A stretch of 64,000 nucleotides of DNA. It comes from Novosphingobium sp. Fuku2-ISO-50. GTDB taxonomy: Bacteria > Pseudomonadota > Alphaproteobacteria > Sphingomonadales > Sphingomonadaceae. The stretch's first letter is position 1. Each line of letters opens with the position of its first letter. Shown here in pieces: positions 17,807 through 27,589 of the stretch. The position numbers and the translations under genes were made by a program. Location of the stretch: positions 552,687 to 616,686 of the forward strand of contig NZ_KQ954286.1 in the NCBI RefSeq assembly GCF_001519055.1. The letters run 5' to 3'. The notes below the pieces were generated by a model. The model ran no database searches. It saw only the letters and a list, made by a program, of their open reading frames with translations, and was not told the origin of the DNA.

Positions 17807-18112
17807 TCAGCCCTTCATCCGGTTGACGTCATCGACCGCGATCGTGCCGCGGTCACGGAAATAGATGACGAGGATAGCCAGCCCGATCGCCGCTTCGCCC
17901 GCCGCAACGGTCAGCACGAACATCGCGAAGATCTGCCCGACAAGATCGTGCAGGTACGCCGAGAACGCGACCAGATTGAGGTTTACCGACAGGAGGATCA
18001 GCTCGATGGCCATCAGGATGATGATGACATTCTTGCGGTTCAGAAAGATGCCGAGCACGCCGAGCACGAACATGATCGCGCTCACGACGACATAGTGGCC
18101 GATACCAATCAC
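17807..18112 (-). CDS. nuoK: NADH-quinone oxidoreductase subunit K
   Basis: A 101-residue protein with three transmembrane helices, the usual length. It contains the membrane-buried acidic residues of the E-channel in [18 protein letters not shown] (Glu near residue 36) and [17 protein letters not shown] (Glu near 72), both essential for proton transfer in known complexes. The start [22 protein letters not shown] is typical. It lies 10 bases upstream of nuoL and 46 bases downstream of nuoJ, and a dispersed repeat fills that gap. Confidence 0.95.
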   Translation of the reverse strand: MIGIGHYVVVSAIMFVLGVLGIFLNRKNVIIILMAIELILLSVNLNLVAFSAYLHDLVGQIFAMFVLTVAAGEAAIGLAILVIYFRDRGTIAVDDVNRMKG

Positions 18113-18136
18113 GAGCGTAGCTCCCTGGAAATCCGC

Positions 18137-18161
18137 TCACCCTGAGCTTGTCGAAGGGTCA
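18137..18161. repeat. REP-like dispersed motif between nuoJ and nuoK
   Basis: CCCTTCGACAAGCTCAGGG (minus strand, 18140-18158) with TGA/TCA flanks abuts the nuoJ stop codon. I recall this short imperfect palindrome as a common intergenic repeat in sphingomonad genomes. Only this copy was noticed in the window. Confidence 0.6.
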
Positions 18162-18776
18162 CAGCGACACCCCCTTGCCGATTTCGGGTTTCACGTTGAT
18201 CGTCGCCTCTTCGGGGCGGCGGGCGACTTGCTTCGAAACGTTCTGGCCGCGCACATCGCTGCGCTGGCGATGGGTCAGCACGATCGCGCCGATCATCGCG
18301 ACAAGCAGGATCATGCCGGCCGCTTCGAATTCGAAGAGATAATGCGTATAGAGCAGAGCGCCGATCGCTGCGGTGTTGGACAGACCGGCAGGAACCGCCG
18401 AAACGCTCGCCGCGTTGCCGATCGCGAGGTCACCGGCGCTGCGCACCAGAATGCCGACGAACAGTTCAACGAACAGCACGACACCCAGCACCACACCGAG
18501 CGGCGCATTGCGGATGAATCCGGCACGCATTTCGGCAAAGTCGATGTTGAGCATCATCACGACAAACAGGAACAGGACCGCAACCGCGCCGACATAGACG
18601 ATGATCAGCAGCATCGCGATGAATTCGGCGCCTGCAAGCACCATCAGCCCGGCAGCGTTGAAGAACGCGAGGATCAGCCACAGCACCGAATGGACCGGGT
18701 TGCGCGCGAGGATGGTGACCGCCCCGGAGGTGATCATCATGGTCGCAAAGAGGTAGAAGGCAATTGCCTGGATCAT
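18159..18776 (-). CDS. nuoJ: NADH-quinone oxidoreductase subunit J
   Basis: The ATG at 18776 (MIQAIAFYLFATMMITSGAV) gives 205 residues with five transmembrane segments, as expected; the frame is open upstream to 18842 but those residues overlap nuoI's end and are not conserved. The segment VYVGAVAVLFLFVVMMLNID near residues 60-80 holds the conserved pi-bulge helix of subunit J (the YVGA(I/V)xVLFLFVVM motif) that controls the E-channel. The C-terminal tail is polar. It lies 14 bases after nuoI. Confidence 0.95.
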   Translation of the reverse strand: MIQAIAFYLFATMMITSGAVTILARNPVHSVLWLILAFFNAAGLMVLAGAEFIAMLLIIVYVGAVAVLFLFVVMMLNIDFAEMRAGFIRNAPLGVVLGVVLFVELFVGILVRSAGDLAIGNAASVSAVPAGLSNTAAIGALLYTHYLFEFEAAGMILLVAMIGAIVLTHRQRSDVRGQNVSKQVARRPEEATINVKPEIGKGVSL

Positions 18777-18790
18777 GGACTTAGGCCCCC

Positions 18791-19276
18791 TTACCGGTAC
18801 GGTGCATCGGCTTCGAGATTGGCAGCGATCGCTCGCTCCCACTTGTCGCCGTTGGCGAGCAGCTTGGCCTTGTCATAAAGCAGCTCCTCGCGGGTTTCGG
18901 TGGCGTATTCGAAGTTCGGCCCTTCGACGACCGCATCGACCGGGCAGGCTTCCTGGCAAAAGCCGCAGAAGATGCATTTGGTCATGTCGATGTCATAGCG
19001 TGTCGTGCGGCGCGAACCGTCGTCACGGGGCTCGGCCTCGATCGTGATCGCCTGCGCCGGGCAGACCGCTTCGCACAGCTTGCACGCGATGCAGCGCTCT
19101 TCACCGTTGGGATAGCGACGCAGCGCATGTTCACCGCGAAAACGCGGGGAAATCGGGCTCTTTTCGTAAGGGTAGTTAACGGTCGCCTTGGGCTTGAAGA
19201 AATACTTCAAGGTCAGCCAGTGCGCCTTGACGAACTCCCACAGGGTGAAGCTCTTGACGAGTTGCGCGGCGGTCAT
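18791..19276 (-). CDS. nuoI: NADH-quinone oxidoreductase subunit I
   Basis: The 161-residue ferredoxin-like subunit holds clusters N6a and N6b. Two C-x2-C-x2-C-x3-CP motifs are present: [12 protein letters not shown] near residue 61 and [12 protein letters not shown] near residue 100. The N-terminal amphipathic region ([20 protein letters not shown]) anchors it to the membrane arm, and [19 protein letters not shown] is the family lead-in to the first motif. Electrons pass from NuoB/NuoG clusters through it toward N2. Its ATG overlaps the nuoH stop by four bases. Confidence 0.96.
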   Translation of the reverse strand: MTAAQLVKSFTLWEFVKAHWLTLKYFFKPKATVNYPYEKSPISPRFRGEHALRRYPNGEERCIACKLCEAVCPAQAITIEAEPRDDGSRRTTRYDIDMTKCIFCGFCQEACPVDAVVEGPNFEYATETREELLYDKAKLLANGDKWERAIAANLEADAPYR

Positions 19277-20319
19277 GCGAAATGTCCGATCAGCATCAGG
19301 TAGCCGCTGACGAGGAAGACGAACAGCAGCGAGAGCGGCAGGAAGATTTTCCAGCCAAGGCGCATCAACTGGTCATAGCGATACCGGGGAACGGTCGCCT
19401 TGACCCAGCTGAACACGAAAAAGCCAAACAGGATCTTGAGGATCAACCAGATCAGCCCGGGCACGAGATAGAGCGGCGCCCAGTTGAACGGCGGCAGATA
19501 CCCGCCCCAGAACAACGTTGCATTGAGCGCGCACATCAGCAGCACGTTGGCATATTCGCCAAGCCAGTAGAGCGCGAAAGCCATCGACGAATATTCGGTC
19601 TGATAGCCGGCGACCAGTTCGCTTTCCGCTTCGGTCAGGTCGAACGGCGCGCGTTGCGTTTCGGCCATCGACGAGATCAGGAACATGACCCAGACCGGAA
19701 ACAGCAGCGGGCTGCACCAGAAACCGTTGATCACGCCAAAGCCGAAGCCCTTTTGCGCCTCGACGATCACGCCGAGATTGAAGCTGCCGGCCCAGAGCAC
19801 GACGCAGATCAGGATGAAACCGATCGAGACTTCATAGCTGATCATCTGCGCCGAAGCGCGCATCGCCGAAAAGAACGGATACTTCGAATTCGACGCCCAT
19901 CCGGCAATGACGATGCCGTAAACCCCTAGCGAGGAGATCGCGAGGATATAGAGCAGCCCGACATTGATATCGGCGAGCATGGCACCATGCGCGAAGGGGA
20001 TCACCGCCCAGGCAAGCAATGCCACGGTAAACGTGATGATCGGCGCGATCAGGAACAGCGTCTTGTTGGCCGCGGCAGGAATGATCGTTTCCTGCAGAAA
20101 GACCTTGAGACCATCGGCAAACGACTGAAGCAGGCCGAACGGGCCAACCACGTTGGGCCCGCGACGCAGCGCCATCGCCGCCCAGATCTTGCGGTCGGCA
20201 TAGATCACCATCGCCACCGCCAGCATCACCGGCAGCGCGATCAGCAGGATCTCGATGATCGTGGCCAGCGTCCAGGCCCACCCGAAGGGCAGACCAAGTC
20301 CTTGAAGAAACGGGGTCAT
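19273..20319 (-). CDS. nuoH: NADH-quinone oxidoreductase subunit H
   Basis: The 348-residue, eight-helix membrane subunit forms the quinone-access chamber with NuoB and NuoD. Characteristic sequences are [26 protein letters not shown] near residues 41-66, [25 protein letters not shown] near 140-165 and the acidic loop [26 protein letters not shown] near 225-250, whose Glu/Asp residues line the quinone tunnel. [24 protein letters not shown] closes the protein. It overlaps nuoG upstream and nuoI downstream by four bases each. Confidence 0.96.
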   Translation of the reverse strand: MTPFLQGLGLPFGWAWTLATIIEILLIALPVMLAVAMVIYADRKIWAAMALRRGPNVVGPFGLLQSFADGLKVFLQETIIPAAANKTLFLIAPIITFTVALLAWAVIPFAHGAMLADINVGLLYILAISSLGVYGIVIAGWASNSKYPFFSAMRASAQMISYEVSIGFILICVVLWAGSFNLGVIVEAQKGFGFGVINGFWCSPLLFPVWVMFLISSMAETQRAPFDLTEAESELVAGYQTEYSSMAFALYWLGEYANVLLMCALNATLFWGGYLPPFNWAPLYLVPGLIWLILKILFGFFVFSWVKATVPRYRYDQLMRLGWKIFLPLSLLFVFLVSGYLMLIGHFA

Positions 20320-22322
20320 TCCGCGGCCTCCGCCTGAATTTTGCCGTGAATCAATTCGGCCGAGCAGCGCTGCAATGTCGGGCTGGCGCGACCGATCGCG
20401 TTGGTCAGATAGCGATCCTTGACCGGATAGCCGATCACGCCCGAAGCATGCGCCCCAGCAGGCGCCGCCGGGATGTCGCCATAAGGCGCGAGCCCTTCGA
20501 CACCGAGCGAGGGCACCTCGGCGATCATCGCGGCGCGCAATTCGTCAAAGCTGTCAAAGCCGACCGAAACGCCCAGGGCATCGGCGAGCGCGCGCAGGAT
20601 CGACCAGTCTTCACGCGCGTCGCCGGGCGCAAAGACTGCTTTTTCCGCATATTGCACACGGCCCTCGGTATTGACGTAAGTGCCGTCCTTTTCGCTGAAC
20701 GCGGCAGCCGGCAGGATCACGTCGGCGAGATGCGCCGCCTTGTCGCCGTGATGGCCGATGTGCACGATCATCGAATTGGCGAACTTGGCAAAGTCGACTT
20801 CGTCGGCACCGAGCGAGATCAGCAGCTTGGGCTGCGCGGCAACGAGATCGGCGATCCCGCCCTTCTGCGCAAAACCGAGCATCAGCCCGCCCATCCGCGC
20901 CGCAGCGAAGTGCAGCACGTTAAAGCCGCTCCACCCTTCGCGGACCAGATTGAAGCGCGCCGAAAAGGCAAGACCCGCTTCGAGACCGCCCTTGGCCAGC
21001 GCGCCGCCGCCGATGATGATCGCGGGGCGTGCCGCATTGGCAAACACCGAGGCCACGTCTTCGGGCAAGGCGTCGATCGCCCCGGCATCGTCGCCCAGAT
21101 GCGTCGCGGCATAAGTCGGTTCCCACCAGGGCCCGATGATATAGACTTTGGCGCCCTTTTTGACGGCCTTGCGCAACCGGGGGTTGAGCAGCGGCGCCTC
21201 GTCGCGGACGTGGCTGCCGTAAATCAGGATTGCATCGGCATCCTCGATCCCGGCCAGCGTCGTGTTGAACGCGAGCACCGCGAGATTCGAGGTGTCATAG
21301 GCAAGGCCGGTCTGACGCCCTTCGAGCAAAGTCGAACCGAGCGCGGCAGCGAGCTTTTTGGCGGCAAACTGGGTTTCGCAATCGACCATGTCGCCCGCGA
21401 TCACCGCAACCGAAGATCCCGGTTTGATCTTGCCGACCGCAGCCAGCGCTTCAGCCCACGTCGCTGCCTGAAGCTTGCCGTCGAGGCGCAGCCAGGGGCG
21501 ATCGAGCCGGCGGTGAGTCAGCCCATCGACGAGGAAACGGGCGCGATCGGCCAGCCATTCCTCGTTCACGTCGTCATTCACACGGGGCAGGATGCGCAGA
21601 ACTTCACGACCGCGCGAATCCAGCCGGATATTGGCCCCGATCGCGTCGGACACGTCGATCGACAGCGTCTTCTTCAATTCCCACGGCCGCGCTTCGAATT
21701 CATAGGGACGGCTGGTCAGCGCACCGACCGGGCACAGATCGATGACATTGGCCGACAGCTCGTGCTTCGCGGCCTTTTCCAGATAGGTCGAGATCTGGGT
21801 CTTTTCGCCGCGATAAAGCGCGCCGATTTCATCGACCCCGGCCACTTCCTCGCTGAACCGCACACAGCGCGTGCAGTGAATGCAGCGGGTCATCACCGTC
21901 TTGATCAGCGGGCCCATGTTCTTCTGCGTGACCGCGCGCTTTTCTTCGTGATAGCGCGAACCGCCACGGCCATAGGCCACCGACTGATCCTGAAGATCGC
22001 ATTCGCCGCCCTGATCGCAAATCGGGCAATCGAGCGGGTGGTTGATGAGCAGGAACTCCATCACCCCTTCGCGCGCCTTCTTGACCATTTCGCTGTCGGT
22101 GCGGATTTCCTGGCCTTCGCTGGCCGGAAGCGCGCACGACGCCTGCGGCTTGGGCGGCCCGGGCTTCACCTCGACCAGACACATGCGGCAATTGCCGGCA
22201 ATCGACAGGCGCTCATGATAACAGAAGCGGGGGATTTCCTTGCCGGCGAGCTCGCAGGCCTGGAGCACGGTGGCCCCGGCCGGAACTTCGAGTTCGACGC
22301 CGTCTACTTTGACCTTGGGCAT
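20316..22322 (-). CDS. nuoG: NADH-quinone oxidoreductase subunit G
   Basis: This 668-residue peripheral-arm subunit carries clusters N1b, N4 and N5. The 2Fe-2S ligands are in [21 protein letters not shown] and the later SCALPA; the His-Cys3 site of N5 is in [15 protein letters not shown]; a 4Fe-4S motif [10 protein letters not shown] plus [13 protein letters not shown] follows near residues 150-215. The remainder is the molybdopterin-oxidoreductase-like domain, without cofactor in complex I. It has no extra C-x2-C-x3-C N7 motif that I can see, as in mitochondria. Start ATG 22322 shares a base with the nuoF stop. Confidence 0.95.
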   Translation of the reverse strand: MPKVKVDGVELEVPAGATVLQACELAGKEIPRFCYHERLSIAGNCRMCLVEVKPGPPKPQASCALPASEGQEIRTDSEMVKKAREGVMEFLLINHPLDCPICDQGGECDLQDQSVAYGRGGSRYHEEKRAVTQKNMGPLIKTVMTRCIHCTRCVRFSEEVAGVDEIGALYRGEKTQISTYLEKAAKHELSANVIDLCPVGALTSRPYEFEARPWELKKTLSIDVSDAIGANIRLDSRGREVLRILPRVNDDVNEEWLADRARFLVDGLTHRRLDRPWLRLDGKLQAATWAEALAAVGKIKPGSSVAVIAGDMVDCETQFAAKKLAAALGSTLLEGRQTGLAYDTSNLAVLAFNTTLAGIEDADAILIYGSHVRDEAPLLNPRLRKAVKKGAKVYIIGPWWEPTYAATHLGDDAGAIDALPEDVASVFANAARPAIIIGGGALAKGGLEAGLAFSARFNLVREGWSGFNVLHFAAARMGGLMLGFAQKGGIADLVAAQPKLLISLGADEVDFAKFANSMIVHIGHHGDKAAHLADVILPAAAFSEKDGTYVNTEGRVQYAEKAVFAPGDAREDWSILRALADALGVSVGFDSFDELRAAMIAEVPSLGVEGLAPYGDIPAAPAGAHASGVIGYPVKDRYLTNAIGRASPTLQRCSAELIHGKIQAEAAE

Positions 22323-23614
22323 TATTCGGCAGCCTCCCGAAGCGCACCTCTTTCGAGGATGCGGCGTTCGATCTCGGGGCGGAAATGGCGGATCAGGCCC
22401 TGGATCGGCCAGGCCGCCGCGTCACCCAGCGCACAGATCGTATGACCTTCGACCTGCTTGGTGACATTGAACAGCATGTCGATTTCCTCGACTTCGGCAT
22501 CGCCCGTGCGCAGGCGCTCCATGACGCGCCACATCCAGCCGGTGCCTTCGCGGCAAGGCGTGCACTGACCACAGCTTTCATGCATGTAGAAGTGCGAAAG
22601 CCGCGCGATCGCCCGGACGATGTCCGTCGACTTGTCCATGACGATGACCGCCGCCGTGCCGAGGCCCGAGCCCAGCGCGCGCAGTCCGTCAAAGTCCATC
22701 GGCGCATCCATGATCTGCTCGGCCGGAACCAGCGGCACCGAAGACCCGCCGGGGATCACCGCGAGCAGATTGTCCCATCCGCCGCGAATGCCGCCGCAAT
22801 GGCGCTCGATCAGCTCGCGAAACGGGATCCCCATTTCTTCTTCGACCACGCAGGGCTTTTCGACATGCCCCGAGATCTGGAAGAGCTTGGTGCCCTTGTT
22901 GTTGTCGCGCCCAAACGAGGAAAACCACGCCGCGCCGCGACGCAGGATGGTCGGAGCCACCGCGATCGATTCGACGTTGTTGACCGTGGTCGGGCAGCCA
23001 TAAAGCCCGGCGCCTGCCGGAAACGGCGGCTTGAGCCGCGGCTGGCCCTTCTTGCCTTCGAGGCTTTCGATCATCGCGGTCTCTTCGCCGCAGATATAGG
23101 CGCCCGCGCCGCGATGGACGAAGACGTCAAAATCATAGCCCGAACCCGCAGCGTTGCGACCGACAAGACCCGCATCATAGGCTTCGCGCACGGCCGCAAA
23201 CAGCGTTTCGGCTTCGCGGATATATTCGCCGCGAATATAGATATAGGCCGCGCGCGCACCCATCGCAAAACCGGCAAGCAGCGCGCCTTCGATCAGCTTG
23301 TGCGGATCGTGGCGGATGATTTCGCGGTCCTTGCACGAGCCAGGCTCGGATTCGTCGGCGTTGATGACCAGAAAGCTGGGCCGTCCATCGCGCGATTCCT
23401 TGGGCATGAAGGACCACTTCATGCCGGTCGGGAAGCCCGCGCCTCCGCGCCCGCGCAACCCCGAATCCTTCATTTCCTGAATGATCGCGTCACGCCCGCG
23501 TTCGAGCAGAGCCTTGGTATTGTCCCAATCGCCGCGCGCTTGCGCCGCAGCCAGATTCCACGGCTGAAAGCCGTAAAGATTGGTGAAGATGCGATCTTTG
23601 TCGAGCAGAGCCAT
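22322..23614 (-). CDS. nuoF: NADH-quinone oxidoreductase subunit F
   Basis: The 430-residue NADH-oxidising subunit binds FMN and cluster N3. Visible are the NADH/FMN glycine-rich motif [16 protein letters not shown] near residues 53-68, CNADE-like [18 protein letters not shown] near 85-103, [29 protein letters not shown] near 170-200 and the N3 ligands in [14 protein letters not shown] near residue 350, with a last Cys in [15 protein letters not shown] delivers hydride to FMN here. The gene follows nuoE by three bases. Confidence 0.96.
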   Translation of the reverse strand: MALLDKDRIFTNLYGFQPWNLAAAQARGDWDNTKALLERGRDAIIQEMKDSGLRGRGGAGFPTGMKWSFMPKESRDGRPSFLVINADESEPGSCKDREIIRHDPHKLIEGALLAGFAMGARAAYIYIRGEYIREAETLFAAVREAYDAGLVGRNAAGSGYDFDVFVHRGAGAYICGEETAMIESLEGKKGQPRLKPPFPAGAGLYGCPTTVNNVESIAVAPTILRRGAAWFSSFGRDNNKGTKLFQISGHVEKPCVVEEEMGIPFRELIERHCGGIRGGWDNLLAVIPGGSSVPLVPAEQIMDAPMDFDGLRALGSGLGTAAVIVMDKSTDIVRAIARLSHFYMHESCGQCTPCREGTGWMWRVMERLRTGDAEVEEIDMLFNVTKQVEGHTICALGDAAAWPIQGLIRHFRPEIERRILERGALREAAE

Positions 23615-23617
23615 GAC

Positions 23618-24286
23618 TTACCACTCCCCTCGATAATCGTGGTTCCCGGTCACCATCGCCGTCAGCGAGGTGGCCCCGCCCAACGGTTCGACCGTGTGAC
23701 GCCCCGGCGCTTGCGTGCCGGTCTTGGGCTGACGGCCTGCCGCGAGTTCGTCGAGAATGTGTGTCACGCTTTCGGCGGTCAGATCTTCGTAGTTATCGTC
23801 GTTGATCTGAACCATCGGGGCCGAAGCGCAGTTGCCCATGCATTCGACTTCGGTCAGCGTGAACACGCCGTCCGCCGTGGTGTGGCCCTTTTTCAGACCG
23901 CGCGCCTTGCACGCCGCCAGAATGTCGTCCGACCCGCGCAGCATGCACGGCGTCGTGCCGCAGACCTGAACGTGGAACCGGCCGATCGGCGCGATGTTGT
24001 ACATCGTGTAGAACGTCGCGACTTCGAGCACGCGGATGACCGGCATGTCGAGATAGGTCGCGACATATTCGATCACCGGCAGCGGCAACCAGCCTTGCGT
24101 GTTCTCTTCGGCGCCGACCTGACGCTGCGCGAGATCGAGCAACGGCATGACCGCGCTGCGCTGACGCCCGGCAGGATAGCGCGCAACGATTTCGATCGCC
24201 TTGGCGGCATTGTCGCCGGTCCAGGCAAACTGACCCCAGCGCGCGCGCAGTTCGGGGCTATCGGGTTCGGGATGACGGTCGGCCAT
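23618..24286 (-). CDS. nuoE: NADH-quinone oxidoreductase subunit E
   Basis: ATG 24286 (MADRHPEPDSPELRARWG) gives 222 residues; a TTG three codons upstream is less likely. The thioredoxin-like 2Fe-2S protein carries cluster N1a with ligands in QVCGTTPCMLRGS near residue 95 and ECMGNCASAPM near residue 130. The N-terminal helical region LLDLAQRQVGAEENTQGWLP and the YLDMPVIRVLEVATFYTMY segment are typical. The C terminus is extended by about 50 residues with TGTQAPGRHTVEPLGGATSL, common in alphaproteobacteria. It follows the small orf68 by 45 bases. Confidence 0.95.
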   Translation of the reverse strand: MADRHPEPDSPELRARWGQFAWTGDNAAKAIEIVARYPAGRQRSAVMPLLDLAQRQVGAEENTQGWLPLPVIEYVATYLDMPVIRVLEVATFYTMYNIAPIGRFHVQVCGTTPCMLRGSDDILAACKARGLKKGHTTADGVFTLTEVECMGNCASAPMVQINDDNYEDLTAESVTHILDELAAGRQPKTGTQAPGRHTVEPLGGATSLTAMVTGNHDYRGEW

Positions 24287-24331
24287 CTCAGGCAATGTCC
24301 TTGATAATAAAGGCAGGTGTACCGATCATGA

Positions 24332-24538
24332 TCAACGCCCCGCCCGTTTCAACCAGAGCCCCTGGCCCCACTGTACCAGTTCATAGCCGGCGACCATGGC
24401 GAGCAGCATGGGCATCCACGCCGGCGTCGGCGAGCCTTTCCAGGTGGCAAGCAGGAACACGCCGGCCGTGGCCAGCCCGACGAGGCAGGCCACGATCGAC
24501 ACATGCCGCAAGAGGCCAGGGCGCGACGGCGCGCTCAC
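24332..24538 (-). CDS. Small two-helix membrane protein inside the nuo operon
   Basis: A 68-residue frame starts with GTG at 24538, overlapping the nuoD TGA as GTGA, the same coupling seen throughout this operon. It encodes two hydrophobic segments, near residues 13-31 ([19 protein letters not shown]) and 40-54 ([15 protein letters not shown]), a Pro-Trp turn between them (WKGSPTPAW) and a basic tail LWLKRAGR. I do not recognise a family. Position between nuoD and nuoE, coupling and membrane topology suggest an assembly factor or accessory subunit of complex I (inference). Longer frames through this region begin inside nuoD and are unlikely. Confidence 0.65.
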   Translation of the reverse strand: MSAPSRPGLLRHVSIVACLVGLATAGVFLLATWKGSPTPAWMPMLLAMVAGYELVQWGQGLWLKRAGR

Positions 24539-25746
24539 CGGTCGCACTCCCCGAACACCACGTCGATGGCGCCCAGAATGGCGGTCGCGTCGGGCAGCAT
24601 GTGACCCTTCGACATGAAGTCCATCGCCTGCAGATGCGAAAACGCGGTCGGGCGGATCTTGCAGCGATAGGGCTTGTTGCTGCCGTCGCTGACCAGATAG
24701 ACGCCGAATTCGCCCTTGGGGCTTTCGGTGGCGACGTAGACTTCGCCCGCCGGAACGTGAAAGCCTTCGGTGTAGAGCTTGAAGTGATGGATCAGCGATT
24801 CCATCGAGCTCTTCATCTCTCCGCGCTTGGGCGGCGAGACCTTGCGGTCCGACGAAGCGATCGGGCCTTCGGGCATGTCTGCCAGACACTGTTTCATGAT
24901 GCGGGCCGACTGGCGCACTTCCTCGACGCGGACCATGAACCGGTCATAGCAGTCGGAATTGGTGCCGACCGGAATTTCGAAATCCATCCGGTCATAGACA
25001 TCATAGGGCTGCGCCTTGCGCAGATCCCAGGGAATGCCCGCAGCGCGGATCATCGGACCCGAAAAGCCCCAGGCCAGCGCGTCTTCCTTGCTGACCAGAG
25101 CAATGTCGACATTGCGCTGTTTGAAGATGCGGTTGTCGACGACCAGGCTCATCGCGTCTTCGAACAATTCGGGCAGGCGCGTATCGAGCCATTCGCCGAT
25201 GTCGGTCAGCAGCTTGAGCGGCACGTCCTGATGCACGCCGCCGGGGCGGAACCAGGCCGAATGCATCCGCGCGCCCGAAGCGCGTTCAAAAAACGTCAGA
25301 CAGTCTTCGCGGATCTCGAACATCCACAAGTTCGGCGTCATCGCGCCGACGTCCATGACGTGGCTGCCGAGATTGAGCATGTGATTGCAGATGCGCGTCA
25401 GTTCGGCAAACAGCACGCGCAGATACTGCGCGCGGATCGGCACTTCGACATTGAGCATCTTTTCGATCGCCAGCACGTAGGAATATTCCATGGCCAGCGG
25501 CGAACAGTAATCAAGCCGGTCGAAGTACGGCAACGCCTGAAGATAGGTCTTGTACTCGATCAGCTTTTCGGTGCCGCGATGCAGCAGGCCGACATGCGGA
25601 TCGATGCGTTCGATGATTTCGCCGTCAAGCTCCATCACCATGCGCAAGACCCCGTGCGCCGCAGGGTGCTGCGGGCCGAAGTTGATGGTGTAGTTGCTGA
25701 TGACTTCATCGCCGGTCGTCGGCGACTGTTCGAGAGTAAAGCTCAT
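24535..25746 (-). CDS. nuoD: NADH-quinone oxidoreductase subunit D
   Basis: The 403-residue 49-kDa-type subunit forms the quinone-binding cavity with NuoB. Typical sequences are [26 protein letters not shown] near the N terminus (HPAAH lines the quinone site), [30 protein letters not shown] near residues 52-81 and the C-terminal [39 protein letters not shown] with the conserved Asp-Arg end. Its ATG overlaps the nuoC stop by four bases, and its stop overlaps orf68. Confidence 0.97.
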   Translation of the reverse strand: MSFTLEQSPTTGDEVISNYTINFGPQHPAAHGVLRMVMELDGEIIERIDPHVGLLHRGTEKLIEYKTYLQALPYFDRLDYCSPLAMEYSYVLAIEKMLNVEVPIRAQYLRVLFAELTRICNHMLNLGSHVMDVGAMTPNLWMFEIREDCLTFFERASGARMHSAWFRPGGVHQDVPLKLLTDIGEWLDTRLPELFEDAMSLVVDNRIFKQRNVDIALVSKEDALAWGFSGPMIRAAGIPWDLRKAQPYDVYDRMDFEIPVGTNSDCYDRFMVRVEEVRQSARIMKQCLADMPEGPIASSDRKVSPPKRGEMKSSMESLIHHFKLYTEGFHVPAGEVYVATESPKGEFGVYLVSDGSNKPYRCKIRPTAFSHLQAMDFMSKGHMLPDATAILGAIDVVFGECDR

Positions 25747-26375
25747 GCCTTCTCTCCCTGTGCCTTTTCATCGCCGGGCAGCACGTAATGCGGCCCTTCC
25801 CACGGACTGGTGTAATCGAACTGGCGAAGATCCTGCGCCAGGCGCACCGGTTCGTAGACCACGCGCTTGTCCTCTTCGGAATAGCGCAGTTCGACATAGC
25901 CGGTCAGTGGGAAGTCCTTGCGGAACGGATGCCCCTGAAAGCCATAGTCGGTGAGAATGCGGCGCAGATCGGTGTTGCCTGCAAACAGCACGCCGAACAT
26001 GTCGTAGACTTCGCGTTCGTACCAGCCGGCATTGGGCCACAGCGTCGTCACCGTCGGCACCGGAGTCGCTTCGTCGGTCGAAACCTTGACGATCAGGCGC
26101 AAGTTGCGCGTGACCGACAGCAGGCAATAGACGACTTCGAAGCGCTCGGCCCGGTCGGGATAATCGACACCGGCGATGTCCATCAACTGCTGAAACGATT
26201 CCTCGTCGCGGATCGTGCGCAGCACGTCTTCGACCTGATCGCGCACGACCGTCAGAACGATTTCGCCATGTTCTTCGCGCGAGGCGACGACCGCATCGCC
26301 AAGCCGCGCGAGAAGTCCGTCGAGCACACCGTCAAACGAGGCGTAACGCGGTGCGGAGTGGAGCACGTGTGCCAT
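25743..26375 (-). CDS. nuoC: NADH-quinone oxidoreductase subunit C
   Basis: ATG 26375 ([18 protein letters not shown]) gives 210 residues; the longer frame to 26564 reads through nuoB in another phase and is discarded. The 30-kDa signature is present: [53 protein letters not shown] near residues 110-165. The C-terminal tail [19 protein letters not shown] is typical of alphaproteobacterial NuoC. It acts as a scaffold in the connecting module with NuoB and NuoD. Spacing to nuoB is 14 bases. Confidence 0.96.
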   Translation of the reverse strand: MAHVLHSAPRYASFDGVLDGLLARLGDAVVASREEHGEIVLTVVRDQVEDVLRTIRDEESFQQLMDIAGVDYPDRAERFEVVYCLLSVTRNLRLIVKVSTDEATPVPTVTTLWPNAGWYEREVYDMFGVLFAGNTDLRRILTDYGFQGHPFRKDFPLTGYVELRYSEEDKRVVYEPVRLAQDLRQFDYTSPWEGPHYVLPGDEKAQGEKA

Positions 26376-26389
26376 CCCTTGCCCCTTTC

Positions 26390-26941
26390 TCAGCGCGCCA
26401 GCGTGCCGGCGCGGCGGATTTTCCGCTGCAACTGCATCACGCCATAGAGCAGTGCCTCGGCAGTCGGCGGGCAACCGGGGACATAGATGTCGACCGGCAC
26501 GATGCGATCGCAACCGCGCACCACCGAATAGCTGTAATGGTAATAGCCGCCGCCATTGGCGCAACTGCCCATCGAGATGACGTACTTGGGGTCCGACATC
26601 TGGTCATAGACCTTGCGCAGCGCGGGGGCCATCTTGTTGCACAGCGTACCGGCCACGATCATCACGTCGGACTGACGCGGAGAAGCGCGCGGGGCAACGC
26701 CGAAACGCTCCATGTCATAACGCGGCATGTTGACGTGGATCATCTCGACCGCGCAGCAGGCGAGGCCGAATGTCATCCACCACAACGAGCCGGTACGAGC
26801 CCATTGAAACAATTCCTCGGTCGACGTGACAAGGAAACCCTTGTCCGACACTTCGGCATTGAGGCTGTCGAAAAACGCCTGATCGGGCGCGATGAGGTTC
26901 GCGCCGCCAACGGGCACGGGAGAGGTCGCCATGTCGTTCAT
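26390..26941 (-). CDS. nuoB: NADH-quinone oxidoreductase subunit B
   Basis: The 183-residue subunit binds cluster N2, the final electron donor to quinone. Ligands are visible as the tandem Cys pair [12 protein letters not shown] near residue 60, [27 protein letters not shown] near 125-150, and [14 protein letters not shown] near 156. The start ATG 26941 overlaps the nuoA stop (ATGA); the open frame above it lies inside nuoA. Length and motif spacing are canonical. Confidence 0.97.
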   Translation of the reverse strand: MNDMATSPVPVGGANLIAPDQAFFDSLNAEVSDKGFLVTSTEELFQWARTGSLWWMTFGLACCAVEMIHVNMPRYDMERFGVAPRASPRQSDVMIVAGTLCNKMAPALRKVYDQMSDPKYVISMGSCANGGGYYHYSYSVVRGCDRIVPVDIYVPGCPPTAEALLYGVMQLQRKIRRAGTLAR

Positions 26942-27324
26942 TCCCAGTCCAGCGCCCCTTTCTTCCAGGCATAGATGAATCCGATGACCAGTTCGAACAG
27001 GAACAGCATCATCGTCGTCCAGCCTGTCCATTGCGTCTGTTTCAGGCTGACCGCCCAGGGAAACAGGAACGCGGCCTCCAGATCGAAGACGATGAACAGG
27101 ATCGCCACGAGATAGAAACGCACGTCGAACTGGCTGCGCGGATCTTCGAACGCGGGGAAACCGCATTCATATTCCGACAGCTTTTCGGGATCAGGATTGT
27201 GCGTACCGGTCAGGCGCGATGCACCGATCGGCAGGAAAACGAAGGCAGCAGAAAGCGCCAGCGCAATTCCGAGGAAAATGAGGATCGGCAGGTAACCTGC
27301 CAGATAGGATGTTTGGTCGACCAA
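26938..27324 (-). CDS. nuoA: NADH-quinone oxidoreductase subunit A, TTG start
   Basis: No ATG precedes the conserved N terminus. The best start is TTG at 27324 (then [18 protein letters not shown]), with AGGCGAG upstream; other starts lie farther out and add an Arg-rich tail unlike the family. The 128-residue product has three transmembrane helices and the invariant loop [35 protein letters not shown] near residues 45-80, with the buried acidic residues of the E-channel. It is the first gene of the nuo transcription unit, so a TTG start may limit its translation. Confidence 0.93.
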   Translation of the reverse strand: MVDQTSYLAGYLPILIFLGIALALSAAFVFLPIGASRLTGTHNPDPEKLSEYECGFPAFEDPRSQFDVRFYLVAILFIVFDLEAAFLFPWAVSLKQTQWTGWTTMMLFLFELVIGFIYAWKKGALDWE

Positions 27325-27519
27325 GGGGCTGACTCGCCTTTTTAAGTCTGTGCCCCGGCCCCTAGTCCCGCCTCGGCCCCGGCGCAAGTGGTTGGCATTG
27401 CATATTTGCCGGCTTGCCCCATCCTTTTTGGGCAGTGCAACATGGCAAAATGATCAATTTTCGGCTGATTTCCGTGACGTTGCGGGCATTCGCACGGTAA
27501 AGTGGCAATCCGCACCGAC

Positions 27520-27557
27520 CATGGTCGACGGTCGCACGATTGCGCCGATCGACCATG
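27520..27557. repeat. 9-bp perfect inverted repeat upstream of nuoA
   Basis: CATGGTCGA at 27520-27528 and TCGACCATG at 27549-27557 flank a 20-nt loop in which CGG/CCG can extend the stem. It sits in the 265-nt gap between the aldehyde dehydrogenase and nuoA. With no T tract it could be an operator or a weak hairpin. The rest of the gap shows no gene and should hold the nuo promoter. Confidence 0.35.
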
Positions 27558-27589
27558 CGCGTGCATCGATTGCATGTTGGATCATGCCG

